64,000 nucleotides of DNA from JBEKCD01 sp050015055 (GTDB taxonomy: Archaea; Thermoproteota; Bathyarchaeia; Bathyarchaeales; Bathycorpusculaceae). Numbering within the stretch: the stretch's first letter is position 1; each line of letters begins with the position of its first letter. The position numbers were made by a program, and so were the translations under genes. Location of the stretch: assembly GCA_050015055.1 (NCBI GenBank), contig JBEKCD010000014.1, positions 47,613 to 111,612 on the forward strand, read 5' to 3'. Shown here one piece after another: positions 53,261-61,515 of this stretch. The notes below the pieces were generated by a model. It saw only the letters and a program-made list of their open reading frames with translations, ran no database searches and was not told the DNA's origin.

Positions 53261-53300
53261 TAGTTTGTCTTCGTTTGCTGTGCAGATTTAAGATTTCTGT
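53261..53300 (+). repeat. Cassette repeat A, copy 1
   Basis: 40-bp unit, consensus core gttgctgtgcagatttaaga followed by tttctgt. Lies between the divergent HEPN-like and 53333 genes. All four A copies have the same orientation. Confidence 0.9.
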
Positions 53301-53332
53301 CTTTAACGTTCTCAGCTCTGACCAATATAGTA

Positions 53333-54016
53333 ATGGATTTAAGCAAGGTTCAAACTCGGTCTTTTGAGTTGAATCTCTTGGAAAACAAAGACAAAATTCC
53401 AATAATTATCTCAATATTTAGTCTCTTAGTAGCATTTAGTTCTGTTGGTTTAACTGCATACTTTTCCTTACGCCAAAATTCTCTATCTCAAGAACAAAAC
53501 AACTTAGTTCAAGCACAAAACAACCTGTCTCAAGAATTATATGAATTGCAGGTTGCTAACATGAGAGCAAACATGAGTATATTGGTAGACCCACAATCTA
53601 ATCAAAATTGGACTTTTGTTGGGAGTGGGTTGGAAGGTGGGAGTTTTCTGACAGTGGATGGGACTTTAGTAAATGAAGGGTCAAGAACAGCTCTCCTTAG
53701 GAGCATGAGCCTTTCGGTCACTTATCATTATTCAGACGGGACTCCTTATACGACAACCCCAGTTGAATACTTTGACCTACCAAAATACTGTTATATTGCT
53801 AACACCACCATAGCAGAAAAGGGAGAAGCAACATTCTCTATGGGGATGTTTATTCAATCGGAAGTTCTTGCTATAGTGGGTGGTTCTTACACTTCTCATT
53901 CTGCATACCTTTCAATTGGAGGAACAATGTCAGACAATTTTACGATATCTGTGACGTATTATGATGGAGTCGGTAATTTACAAAGTCAGCAAGAGTTTAG
54001 TACGCATTTAGGATAA
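53333..54016 (+). CDS. Single-pass membrane protein with coiled coil and outer domain
   Basis: This 227-aa protein has one membrane helix (IPIIISIFSLLVAFSSVGLT, residues 23-42) and a Q/N-rich coiled coil (EQNNLVQAQNNLSQELYELQ). A beta-rich domain with N-glycosylation-type sites follows. Topology suggests an exported C-terminal domain. It is flanked by repeat A1 and repeat B1, so it forms one cassette. Function unknown. Confidence 0.65.
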   Translation: MDLSKVQTRSFELNLLENKDKIPIIISIFSLLVAFSSVGLTAYFSLRQNSLSQEQNNLVQAQNNLSQELYELQVANMRANMSILVDPQSNQNWTFVGSGLEGGSFLTVDGTLVNEGSRTALLRSMSLSVTYHYSDGTPYTTTPVEYFDLPKYCYIANTTIAEKGEATFSMGMFIQSEVLAIVGGSYTSHSAYLSIGGTMSDNFTISVTYYDGVGNLQSQQEFSTHLG

Positions 54017-54402
54017 GACAAGCAAGGAACATTAGTATCTCACTTTTCTGTTCTACCCTTTAGACATAATGTTGATAGCCAGTTAGACAAAGATCTTCCA
54101 GGACTTTTCCTCTTCTAAGAATGTATCCTAGATACCCTTTTCCTTACAAAGACTAAGAATATAGTCCTTCTATCTGCATGAAGGATCATCCAGGACGATC
54201 CATGATTGATTATTGGCACTAATGAGCTAAGCAAATGTAAGCAGAGGTTAACAGTACAAAGGTAGATTTGCTGATCTCTTGTTTTCTGGCTCTTATCCAG
54301 TAGATCTACCTGATATAAGTCTATAGTATGATACTTACATGCTAGAATGACTTATCATTCTGAAGGAACACAAAACCTATACGGTAACTGGAAAGTGATA
54401 GC
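54017..54402. other. Spacer holding repeat B1 and an inverted repeat
   Basis: Besides repeat B1, agaatga/tcattct (54344-54361) forms a perfect 7-bp inverted repeat 40 nt before the next gene, a possible operator. No ORF supported. Confidence 0.5.
54050..54095 (+). repeat. Cassette repeat B, copy 1
   Basis: 46-bp sequence including gacataatgttga, matching 57934-57979 at 39 of 46 positions. It follows the stop of the 53333 gene. Confidence 0.85.
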
Positions 54403-54972
54403 ATGGAAGTGAATAAGATGGCATATGAGGAGTTTAGGAAAAAGATTGTAGATCTTCAAGGCGACTGGGGACAATTCAGGATTAGCTTCATCAACAGAGA
54501 TAGCTTCAAGGACTTTGCTGATCATTTGTGCGATAACTTGGTAAATGAAACTTGTAATAGAGTTTGTATCACAGGCTATTTCTCCGAGACTATTAGAGAG
54601 CAACTGGAACAATTTTCAAAGAGGCAAGGTCACAATGTTCGGTTGATTTGTCAAGAGCTTGATCCTAAAAATCACAGAGAAATGAAGAATTTGGGTGTGC
54701 TAAGAAAACTTTGTAAGACAGGTGTAGACGTTAAAGTCAATAATCGAATACACGCAAGATTTCTTGTTGCTCACAATCCAGATTTCCTCCCTAAGATCCT
54801 TGGATTGTTGATCATTGGTTCTTTTGATTTCAATACTGAATGTATCGGAAAAGAGAGACTTGATGCTGGAATAAAAACCAATCATCCAGACTTGGTTAAG
54901 TCAGCTCTACAATTCTTCGATGAAATATGGAATACCACCGAATCAATACCTCTAAATGAGAAATATCCATAA
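54403..54972 (+). CDS. PLD-like phosphodiesterase-domain protein
   Basis: This 189-aa protein has VNNRIHARFLVAH and, after a beta strand, LLIIGSFDFNTECIGKERLDAG. That is the HxK-like plus GS/N/E arrangement of phospholipase-D-fold proteins, with HxR in place of HxK. One half-site is present, so it would dimerise, as small PLD nucleases do. The N-terminal part (INRDSFKDFADHLCDNLVN) is helical. Nuclease or defence roles are known in this family, but activity with HxR is uncertain. Confidence 0.65.
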   Translation: MEVNKMAYEEFRKKIVDLQGDWGQFRISFINRDSFKDFADHLCDNLVNETCNRVCITGYFSETIREQLEQFSKRQGHNVRLICQELDPKNHREMKNLGVLRKLCKTGVDVKVNNRIHARFLVAHNPDFLPKILGLLIIGSFDFNTECIGKERLDAGIKTNHPDLVKSALQFFDEIWNTTESIPLNEKYP

Positions 54973-55013
54973 TTGAAATGAAGAATTTAGAAAGAGAAGA
55001 GAGTGATTTCCAA

Positions 55014-55053
55014 GAGTTTGGCTTCTGTTGCTGTACAGATTTAGGATTTCTGT
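55014..55053 (+). repeat. Cassette repeat A, copy 2
   Basis: Copy of the 40-bp repeat with the most differences (gtacagatttaggattt). Lies between the PLD-like gene and the membrane protein gene at 55146. Confidence 0.85.
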
Positions 55054-55145
55054 GAATGTATCTTTTCCGTCTCAATCTTGACTTCTATGTAATGTAAACT
55101 TTTAAATGGCGATTAAACCTAAAAGGTCTTCAAGAGTGGCAAGAA

Positions 55146-55988
55146 TTGACAGAGAACTCAATCGACAAAGAGCTTGAGGGAAGAGTCAAGAAATTCCTCG
55201 GGTATGAACGCAAGCTTCATTTCTTTGCAAACTACCTCAGTTGGTTTGTCATCCCTGTTTCGATACCTTTAGTTATCTTGAGCCTGCTTGGTTATTCAGG
55301 AACGCAGGTATTGCCTGTTATTATCATAACTAGCTCGATTTGGCTTCTTTGCGCTTATTTGGAAAGGAAAAGAGCAATGACATATGTTGTTCAGGATAAC
55401 GAATGGGCGATTTTCTACTGCCATTTAATACATGAAAGCTTGGAAAAGCGTTCGAAAGCCAGAACGAATGAATTGAAGAGAGAGTACCAAAAGGAGGCAG
55501 CAAAGTACGCAGAAGATTTCTTATCCTGTATCAACAAAAGATGGACAATCGGAATGTTCAAACTTGTCCGAGATTCCTATGCGTATCCTCTCAATCAACT
55601 GAAAAAAGACCTTCAGTACAGAATTATCTCTAAATTGAAGGATGGAAACGAAGAGGAACTTGGAAAAATCGAACAGGTCATATATAATTTTCTTCAGATG
55701 TCTCGGAATCTGAAGCTTGAAGACATTGTTTCCATAAACACTCAGATGTCAAGTTTACCGACAACAGAACCGAAGACACTCGGAGTTCGCAGTAGGATTA
55801 AGAACTACCTGAATCTACATAGAATTGTAAAGGATGCAATGATGGTCTCATCATTTCTAGTTGGATGTATTATTTCAGCCTATGTGCTTGTAACCTATGT
55901 TGGAATATCAAAGGACTATGCTTTTGGTGGTGCGGTTGCAGTTTTTGTGGGGCTTCTTACAGTATACTATTTAAGACCGAAACCTTAG
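55146..55988 (+). CDS. Four-helix membrane protein, unknown
   Basis: This 280-aa protein has two hydrophobic helices near residues 27-70 (YLSWFVIPVSIPLVILSLLG), a long cytosolic helical region (about 75-220), and two helices at the C-terminus. The symmetric TM-soluble-TM layout resembles effector membrane proteins of defence systems. TTG start follows a TATA-like cttttaaatgg near 55097. It lies between repeats A2 and A3. Confidence 0.6.
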   Translation: MTENSIDKELEGRVKKFLGYERKLHFFANYLSWFVIPVSIPLVILSLLGYSGTQVLPVIIITSSIWLLCAYLERKRAMTYVVQDNEWAIFYCHLIHESLEKRSKARTNELKREYQKEAAKYAEDFLSCINKRWTIGMFKLVRDSYAYPLNQLKKDLQYRIISKLKDGNEEELGKIEQVIYNFLQMSRNLKLEDIVSINTQMSSLPTTEPKTLGVRSRIKNYLNLHRIVKDAMMVSSFLVGCIISAYVLVTYVGISKDYAFGGAVAVFVGLLTVYYLRPKP

Positions 55989-56016
55989 CTCATAATTTCA
56001 CTCGTTTTTGAACCTC

Positions 56017-56056
56017 TAGTTTATCTTCTGTTGCTGTGCAGATTTAAGATTTCTCT
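56017..56056 (+). repeat. Cassette repeat A, copy 3
   Basis: 40-bp repeat nearly identical to copy 1 in its core. Lies between the stop at 55988 and the start at 56152. Confidence 0.9.
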
Positions 56057-56151
56057 AATATTCTTCTTCAGCTATAGCTTTTACCAATTTCTTTGTCTCT
56101 TGGGCTATTGTTAAAAGTGCGTTTCACGTTAGTTTCGAAAAGTGGTCTCGC

Positions 56152-56835
56152 ATGCAATATGAAAATCTCTTGCTTTTGGGAGAAGACGAAGAAAAAACAA
56201 GAAAGAAGAGTGTTAAGGATTTCGGTACTGAATTAGGTTTCATTGAAGCCAATTCAGAGCTATTCCTAAAGACCTTCAACATACTGAGCAAGGATTATTA
56301 TAAACGGTTATCTTATAGTGAAGGGGCATCTTACAGAATCTCCTATCGGATTTTCAGAATTATGCGATGTGCTGTCAGTAATTCTTTGGAAGGTTATTAT
56401 GATGTAACTATGGCATTGTTGAGAATAGCTTATGAGAATCATCTTCTCATGCATTATCTTTCAGAAAATGAAGACGAAGCAAAACTCTGGTTCAAAGGAA
56501 AGAGATTCGCTCCCAAATTCGTTAGAGAAAAGGTTAGCTACTCAAGTAATTCTCTATATCAAAAAATGTCTGAGTGCATTCATTCAAGTTTCAAGAGCAC
56601 TATCCTTTTTACCAAAGTAGAGAGAGACAAACTGAAAGCTGTGCTTGGGGAATACGACAAAAAAAGATTTGAACAAGTGATACAGCTTACTCTTATGATA
56701 ATGGCAACGACTTCGATTTGGCTTTCATTAAAGTTTGCTAAAGAACTTAACCAGAATAAGCAATGGCACAGTTTGTTCAGCAGTACTATTCCGAAAATGT
56801 GGAAGCATATTGAAAAAATCACCAAGGGAGATTAG
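56152..56835 (+). CDS. Helical protein of unknown function, possibly HEPN-related
   Basis: This 227-aa all-helical protein has a segment YYDVTMALLRIAYENHLLMH followed by YLSENEDEAKLWFKGKRF. That is similar in style to DUF5677-like/HEPN-fold proteins of unknown role. No clear RxxxxH motif is present. It lies between repeats A3 and A4, as a single-gene cassette. Confidence 0.55.
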   Translation: MQYENLLLLGEDEEKTRKKSVKDFGTELGFIEANSELFLKTFNILSKDYYKRLSYSEGASYRISYRIFRIMRCAVSNSLEGYYDVTMALLRIAYENHLLMHYLSENEDEAKLWFKGKRFAPKFVREKVSYSSNSLYQKMSECIHSSFKSTILFTKVERDKLKAVLGEYDKKRFEQVIQLTLMIMATTSIWLSLKFAKELNQNKQWHSLFSSTIPKMWKHIEKITKGD

Positions 56836-56846
56836 GTAACTAATCC

Positions 56847-56886
56847 TAGTTTGTCTATTGTTGCTTTGCAGATTTAAGATTCCTGT
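56847..56886 (+). repeat. Cassette repeat A, copy 4
   Basis: 40-bp repeat between the stop at 56835 and the start at 56955, in the same orientation as the other copies. Confidence 0.9.
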
Positions 56887-56954
56887 CACGATACTTGTTA
56901 ATCAGAAACAAAAGGCTTTTGAAGCTGAGAGTGTATGCTTATCCTGAGTGTTGA

Positions 56955-57908
56955 ATGTCTGCGATGGATGTATTTCTTGAATATATCCTCCCTCTCCTAA
57001 TTGGATTTACAGTCAGTAGTGTCTTTGGTGTATTATTTTGGCGGCACTATCTTAGATCCGACAGATTTGAAGCATCAGTAAGTGAAGGAATTGCCCTAGG
57101 ATTTGCCAATGCAGCTAAAGAAACAACTCAACAAGCTTTAGAGGAATCAGCTTTGAAAAATGCTACCAATTTCTTGGTCACACCTAAACTCTTTCTGTAC
57201 TTTGACAGAGACGTTGTGAATTCATTGTATGCACAGATTGCTGCTTCAGAGAAGACAACTGGAATTGAAAGAGAGACAGTGAAGGAGACTGAAAAGGGCA
57301 TAAAAGCAAACCTATCCATTGCAGAACCCTCTTATGCTAAGAGAGGTTTGGAAAGAGAAAAAAAACAGATAGAGATAGTTGAAAGCCCAGAAGGTCGTCA
57401 CGATGCTTTGCTAAAGCATCTCGTGGCTTCAAACTCGGTAGAGTTTGGAATTGACCAGTTCCGATATGACAACAGAGCCGATGAAGAATTCATGAGAAAG
57501 TGCTCTGATTTAGAAAGGGCAGCTGGAACTGCAAAATTGCCTCCAGCTTTTAAAGAAGAATACCTCCATGCCAATAAAGCAGAACAGATAGACAAGAAAA
57601 TGAAGGAAATTGAGTCTTCAAAAGGGAAATTTGTGCTAATGCATGTGGACTGTGGCATTACTATGGAAGCAGGTGGAAATGCTGTCCTTAGCTTCAGTCA
57701 TCCACTTAATTCCATCAGGACACCATTACAGAAATGGGGTGGTGAGGAAGTAATGATTCGTATCAGACTCTCACCAAATCATATCACCGAATTCGGCAAA
57801 GATGAATTCTCCACAATGAAGAAGAGAAACGTGAAAGTATTTGGGACTCTAGGTGACGTTGACCTAAAATCTGAAATAATTGCTGTGAGAGCAATATCAA
57901 TTTACTGA
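56955..57908 (+). CDS. Membrane-anchored cytosolic protein, DUF6414-like
   Basis: This 317-aa protein has one N-terminal membrane helix (FLEYILPLLIGFTVSSVFGVL) and a large soluble part containing LYFDRDVVNSLYAQIAASEK, resembling the start of DUF6414. A C-terminal beta domain follows (GKFVLMHVDCGITMEAGGNAV). DUF6414 occurs in mobile elements, function unknown; my match is by motif only. Flanked by repeats A4 and B2. Confidence 0.55.
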   Translation: MSAMDVFLEYILPLLIGFTVSSVFGVLFWRHYLRSDRFEASVSEGIALGFANAAKETTQQALEESALKNATNFLVTPKLFLYFDRDVVNSLYAQIAASEKTTGIERETVKETEKGIKANLSIAEPSYAKRGLEREKKQIEIVESPEGRHDALLKHLVASNSVEFGIDQFRYDNRADEEFMRKCSDLERAAGTAKLPPAFKEEYLHANKAEQIDKKMKEIESSKGKFVLMHVDCGITMEAGGNAVLSFSHPLNSIRTPLQKWGGEEVMIRIRLSPNHITEFGKDEFSTMKKRNVKVFGTLGDVDLKSEIIAVRAISIY

Positions 57909-57933
57909 CGGAAACTCCGTTATTATCCATTTT

Positions 57934-57979
57934 GTTCTGCACTTTCGACATAATGTTGAAAGCTAGTCAGACAATGATC
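57934..57979 (+). repeat. Cassette repeat B, copy 2
   Basis: 46-bp partner of 54050-54095. It follows the last cassette gene and precedes the AT-rich promoter region of the next operon. Confidence 0.85.
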
Positions 57980-58285
57980 AGCCATTCCTTTGATTATTCT
58001 ACTCTTGTTTACTCCCCTGTCTGAGGATCCGTTTTCTAACGCTAAGTTTTTCTTTAATTCCATTTAGATCACGATTACTGTAAAGTCTAATAGTCTCCTT
58101 TGTTTGGACTATGGAAGAAATAATTCCAGGACTTCTAATGATGGTCTAGTCTATGCTCATAAGATACTATAATGTCTATTCTATATGGACAAGTACATAG
58201 ATATGTTCCTTTATAGTATTCAAAGGGGAATAGCTTTAAGTAGTGCGCTTGTTATTATATAACTATAAAGTAGAAGGTGTGAAGT
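57980..58285. promoter_or_regulatory. AT-rich leader of the core operon, candidate replication origin
   Basis: Very AT-rich sequence with recurring gtctat/tctata motifs and a TATA box (attatataac, about 58252-58261) placed for an almost leaderless start at 58286. It is the longest AT-rich spacer in the element, so an origin could lie here; no iterons are obvious. Confidence 0.4.
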
Positions 58286-58942
58286 ATGAGTGATGAAATA
58301 GATTTGGAACAGGAACAGATCCTACATGCTCTATCTGAAGAGGAACTGCAAGGTTACCTGAAAACTTTGATCTTCTTCTTGGACCATCAGACAGATCCTG
58401 ATACAGTATTCAATGTTACCAGCAACAGCATAGACATGGATGAAATAGCTAAGTTATCAACCTATGAGGATCAACAGATTCCAGTTCTTCATAAGATAGT
58501 TGAGGTTCTAAAGTTAGCCATTCCCATTATCCGTGATCCAACAATAAAACAACTTTTGGAAAGCAACCTGGAGAAAGTTACTAAATTCTTAGAAGGCATT
58601 GACACTACAACTCCAGCCAAGTATCCTAATCCAGACTGTAAGAAGTTGGCATTGAATGAACATGACCCTAGAATACAAAGAGATGATGTCTTTCAACAAT
58701 TAGCTGAAAACATCAAGACCGTGCATGAAAATCCCTATGGATCTAATAGGGAAGTTACAAAGTTCGACAAGATGCTCAGTGAGGGCTTGCAGAGGTTTAG
58801 AGAACTGAGAGATCAGAAAGTAAAGTTAGCTAGGGATATTAGAGTCCAACAGAAGCCAGTTGAACTTAGTGATAGACAGCAATTAGATGAAATTCTGTTA
58901 AAGATTGCAGATCGACTATCAAGGGAGGGTATGCACAAATGA
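58286..58942 (+). CDS. First protein of element core operon, unknown
   Basis: This 218-aa acidic, helical protein (QEQILHALSEEELQGYLKTL; HEPR-like segment NEHDPRIQRDDVFQQLAENI) has no recognised domain. It overlaps the next gene by 4 bp, so it begins a translationally coupled operon reaching 61158. A replication or segregation role is possible from context only. Confidence 0.6.
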   Translation: MSDEIDLEQEQILHALSEEELQGYLKTLIFFLDHQTDPDTVFNVTSNSIDMDEIAKLSTYEDQQIPVLHKIVEVLKLAIPIIRDPTIKQLLESNLEKVTKFLEGIDTTTPAKYPNPDCKKLALNEHDPRIQRDDVFQQLAENIKTVHENPYGSNREVTKFDKMLSEGLQRFRELRDQKVKLARDIRVQQKPVELSDRQQLDEILLKIADRLSREGMHK

Positions 58943-59238
58943 CCAGGCATGAAATTACAGTGGATGTCCTCCGATGTCTGACCAAGTATCCAGATCCAGA
59001 CATTAAAACACTGAAGAGGTATCTGGTCCCAAAGATTACATCTAAACAACTGTTCAAGTCACTGTCCAATCTTGGGTACAAGGGATACATAGCCAATATT
59101 GGATCTCCAAGGCATCTGCGTTACCATCTCAAGAAGTCTGGCTTAGAATTGCTCAATCGTCTGGAAGAAGAATATCTTCTAAGGAACGTTCAAAATGAAA
59201 TAGACAAGTATCTGAGGGCAGGAGATTACTATGACTGA
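58939..59238 (+). CDS. Winged-helix DNA-binding protein
   Basis: This 99-aa protein has a wHTH (ITVDVLRCLTKYPDPDIKTL, ITSKQLFKSLSNLGYKGYI, then wing RHLRYHLKKSGLELL). It probably controls element transcription or maintenance. It overlaps both neighbours. Confidence 0.75.
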   Translation: MTRHEITVDVLRCLTKYPDPDIKTLKRYLVPKITSKQLFKSLSNLGYKGYIANIGSPRHLRYHLKKSGLELLNRLEEEYLLRNVQNEIDKYLRAGDYYD

Positions 59239-59470
59239 ACAATATGAAGATCTACTTCAAGTTATAATAAGTCTCCAGAAAGAGAATGTTGATCTTAAAC
59301 GGCAGCTTCTTGAAATAACTAATGCTAACAAGACTCCAGTTTCTCTATCATCTCTCCAAAGTCTATCCAACATTAGGAGCAAACATGAATTGAGCAACCC
59401 TACCAAAGGCATCCTGGATAATGCTGTGGAAATGGTGCTTCGTTATGCCAAGGCCACTAATTTCCACTAG
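59231..59470 (+). CDS. Small coiled-coil protein
   Basis: This 79-aa product has a leucine-rich coiled coil (LLQVIISLQKENVDLKRQLL) followed by a serine-rich stretch. It overlaps the wHTH gene by 8 bp and the next start follows immediately. It may dimerise with operon partners. Confidence 0.6.
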   Translation: MTEQYEDLLQVIISLQKENVDLKRQLLEITNANKTPVSLSSLQSLSNIRSKHELSNPTKGILDNAVEMVLRYAKATNFH

Positions 59471-59728
59471 GTGTTCTATATGTCAATGTTTGAAGAGGTA
59501 AAGGAAGTACCCAAATACGCTGTGAGGTCAAAGAGCAGGACTATTCTTGAAGAGTTCCTAAAGTCCAAACTTAGAATAGCAAAACTCAATCAGGATCTAA
59601 TAACAGGCAAGGCTAGAGCTTTTGTAGCTACTCTGGGTCAGGTGTCAAAGTCACACAATTACCCTATCAAAGTACACTATAGACTTGAAGATAACAGCAT
59701 CTATCTTGAAAGGATTGATCAGGATTAG
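59471..59728 (+). CDS. Small basic protein, unknown
   Basis: About 82-85 aa, basic and helical (SRTILEEFLKSKLRIAKLNQ). GTG 59471, ATG 59480 and ATG 59486 are all possible starts. Directly joined to its neighbour. No family recognised. Confidence 0.55.
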   Translation: MFYMSMFEEVKEVPKYAVRSKSRTILEEFLKSKLRIAKLNQDLITGKARAFVATLGQVSKSHNYPIKVHYRLEDNSIYLERIDQD

Positions 59729-59776
59729 AACAGGAGTAGGATAGAAGAGGATCCAACATTGGAAGACAGGAGTTGA

Positions 59777-60748
59777 TTGAATATGAATAATTACCCTTCT
59801 ATCCCAGATAAGACTTGTACTAGCGTTCTTAATAAGCACTGTCCTATATCCACTGAAGACTATGCTCTAAAGTATAACATTATGAAAGGTGAAGTACCAC
59901 TCCACAAAGGACACAACTATCAGCTAGAGATACAGAGTTTCCTAAGTAGTATAGATATAGAATTTGAAGGTGGGAGTACAAACTTCTATGACTTCCTGAA
60001 ACATGGCAACAACAGAGAGGACTATGACATTAAAGTTATTCTACCTAATGGTAGGATCCTCCGAGTAGAATGTAAGTTTAGATCTGGCTCTAGGATATGT
60101 AATAAATGGTTTGAAGAAGAGTTTCTACATAAGAAGTGTGACATCATTGTTATCAATAATCCAGATGTCCTAAGTCATAGACAGAGACTATTATTGAGAA
60201 TAAGAGGTATCACGGTTCAATCTACATCGGGGTTCAAGGCATACATATCCAGAATGAAGAATAGTAACACCATCCGTACAGGTGTAATTAATAATAGTAA
60301 TACTCTAGCTAAATATATCAAACATTGCCTCTACAAACTAATACTACCTCTTTTCAGCGATACTAGAGGCTCCGTTTTACTCACAAAATTCATGGACATC
60401 CCCCAGACTAAGCCAGTTCACAAATATACATCCAGGCTTCTTGGATGTTGGAATTGCTACAACAGGGAAGTGTGTAAGATCTGGGATAGGTTCCATAGTT
60501 TACAGGTATTCAAGGAGAACTTTCAAGCTAGCCTAATACAACTATGTTCAGGCATGAATTCTCCTTCAACTGGAGACAATCTTATTTCTCTAAGGCTAGA
60601 AGGTTGGGTGAACCAGTTGAATGAAATTGAAGAGAAGAAGATGGATGAATGTCTAGCCAAGATGATTAAACTCCAGAACAGTGGAGATGGACTATCTTAC
60701 TTTGACATACCTAAGCACAGACACAAGAAATATTCATGGAGACCTTAG
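59777..60748 (+). CDS. PD-(D/E)XK nuclease-like protein with C-terminal cysteine motif
   Basis: In this 323-aa protein EDYDIKVILPNGRILRVECKF fits the nuclease core D-x(n)-E-x-K, with an upstream helix (HNYQLEIQSFLSS) as expected. The C-terminal part has CWNCYNREVCKIW, likely zinc-binding. It could be a Holliday junction or replication-associated nuclease. Start TTG 59777 or ATG 59783. Largest gene of the core operon and the best candidate for a replication or processing enzyme. Confidence 0.65.
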   Translation: MNMNNYPSIPDKTCTSVLNKHCPISTEDYALKYNIMKGEVPLHKGHNYQLEIQSFLSSIDIEFEGGSTNFYDFLKHGNNREDYDIKVILPNGRILRVECKFRSGSRICNKWFEEEFLHKKCDIIVINNPDVLSHRQRLLLRIRGITVQSTSGFKAYISRMKNSNTIRTGVINNSNTLAKYIKHCLYKLILPLFSDTRGSVLLTKFMDIPQTKPVHKYTSRLLGCWNCYNREVCKIWDRFHSLQVFKENFQASLIQLCSGMNSPSTGDNLISLRLEGWVNQLNEIEEKKMDECLAKMIKLQNSGDGLSYFDIPKHRHKKYSWRP

Positions 60749-60749
60749 A

Positions 60750-60878
60750 ATGGTTAAAGTTCTGGAAGTTGATGGAGCTATCTTAAACTATACGATATCT
60801 CCATCATTGTCCAGGAAGATCAAGATTAGGACATGGGATATTAGGAAGGCCAACCACGATAAATTTGAAGTGATTTAG
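60750..60878 (+). CDS. Small protein, 42 aa
   Basis: Starts one base after the previous stop (MVKVLEVDGAILNYTISPSL) and is followed directly by the next start. Tight packing is the main support. Beta-rich, no family. Confidence 0.5.
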   Translation: MVKVLEVDGAILNYTISPSLSRKIKIRTWDIRKANHDKFEVI

Positions 60879-60879
60879 A

Positions 60880-61158
60880 ATGGATAGAGAATCTACTGCT
60901 AATTTCAAGCTAGTCGATGGGGTAAGAGAGACCTGTGAAAAATGTAACAAGCCTATATCTCCCAAAGATGTCTGTATTGAGGCTCATGGTGAAATCCATT
61001 TACCTGGAGTTGTACAATACTGTACCTGGTATGTCCATCAGGACTGTGTAAACATTAGACAACCCAAGAATCTCGATACAAGAGGCTATTATGAAGAGCG
61101 GACTGCACTTTCTTCTAGGCCAAGATGGGTCAGGGATGGAGAGAAGGCTAAGGCCTAA
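60880..61158 (+). CDS. Zinc-finger protein, 92 aa
   Basis: CEKCNKPISPKDVCIEAHGE and YVHQDC give a Cys/His zinc site resembling a PARP/LIM-like treble clef. It ends the core operon. Possibly DNA-binding; function unknown. Confidence 0.6.
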   Translation: MDRESTANFKLVDGVRETCEKCNKPISPKDVCIEAHGEIHLPGVVQYCTWYVHQDCVNIRQPKNLDTRGYYEERTALSSRPRWVRDGEKAKA

Positions 61159-61515
61159 GGCACGGTAAACTTAGCGCGCGCGCGCTACTAATCCTTTCCT
61201 TTTTTAGGGTACAAGTACACCAAGGATAAAGCTCAGTATATCTTATGTTCTGATCCTCCTCTCATATAATCATTAATAAGATCTGGGAGTCACAAACCTG
61301 ATAGGACATCAGCTTAATGAGATGATGTTATGGGAATTATCCATTGTACAGCCTTGGCAACATTGATCAACCTTTTCAGTGGACTCTAACAGAAAGGATA
61401 GGGAAGATAGGAAAGGCTTGATAGGAAAGAGGATAACTACTGATAAGAAAAGGAAGATGACAGATGGGAAGAAGCTCAATAATAGCTCATTATGTTAATA
61501 ACAGAAACAATCTTT
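61159..61515. other. Spacer with Z-DNA-like palindrome
   Basis: A perfect 16-bp palindrome of alternating GC (tagcgcgcgcgcgcta, 61172-61187) stands out in this AT-rich element. A T-run follows (about 61195-61205). No ORF is supported. Confidence 0.6.

Noticed and set aside
53285..53293. Repeat A as a portable promoter for every cassette gene
   Set aside because: The gatttaaga core could act as a TATA box for the genes beside copy 1, but the genes after copies 2-4 have other TATA-like boxes closer to their starts, so this does not explain the repeat.
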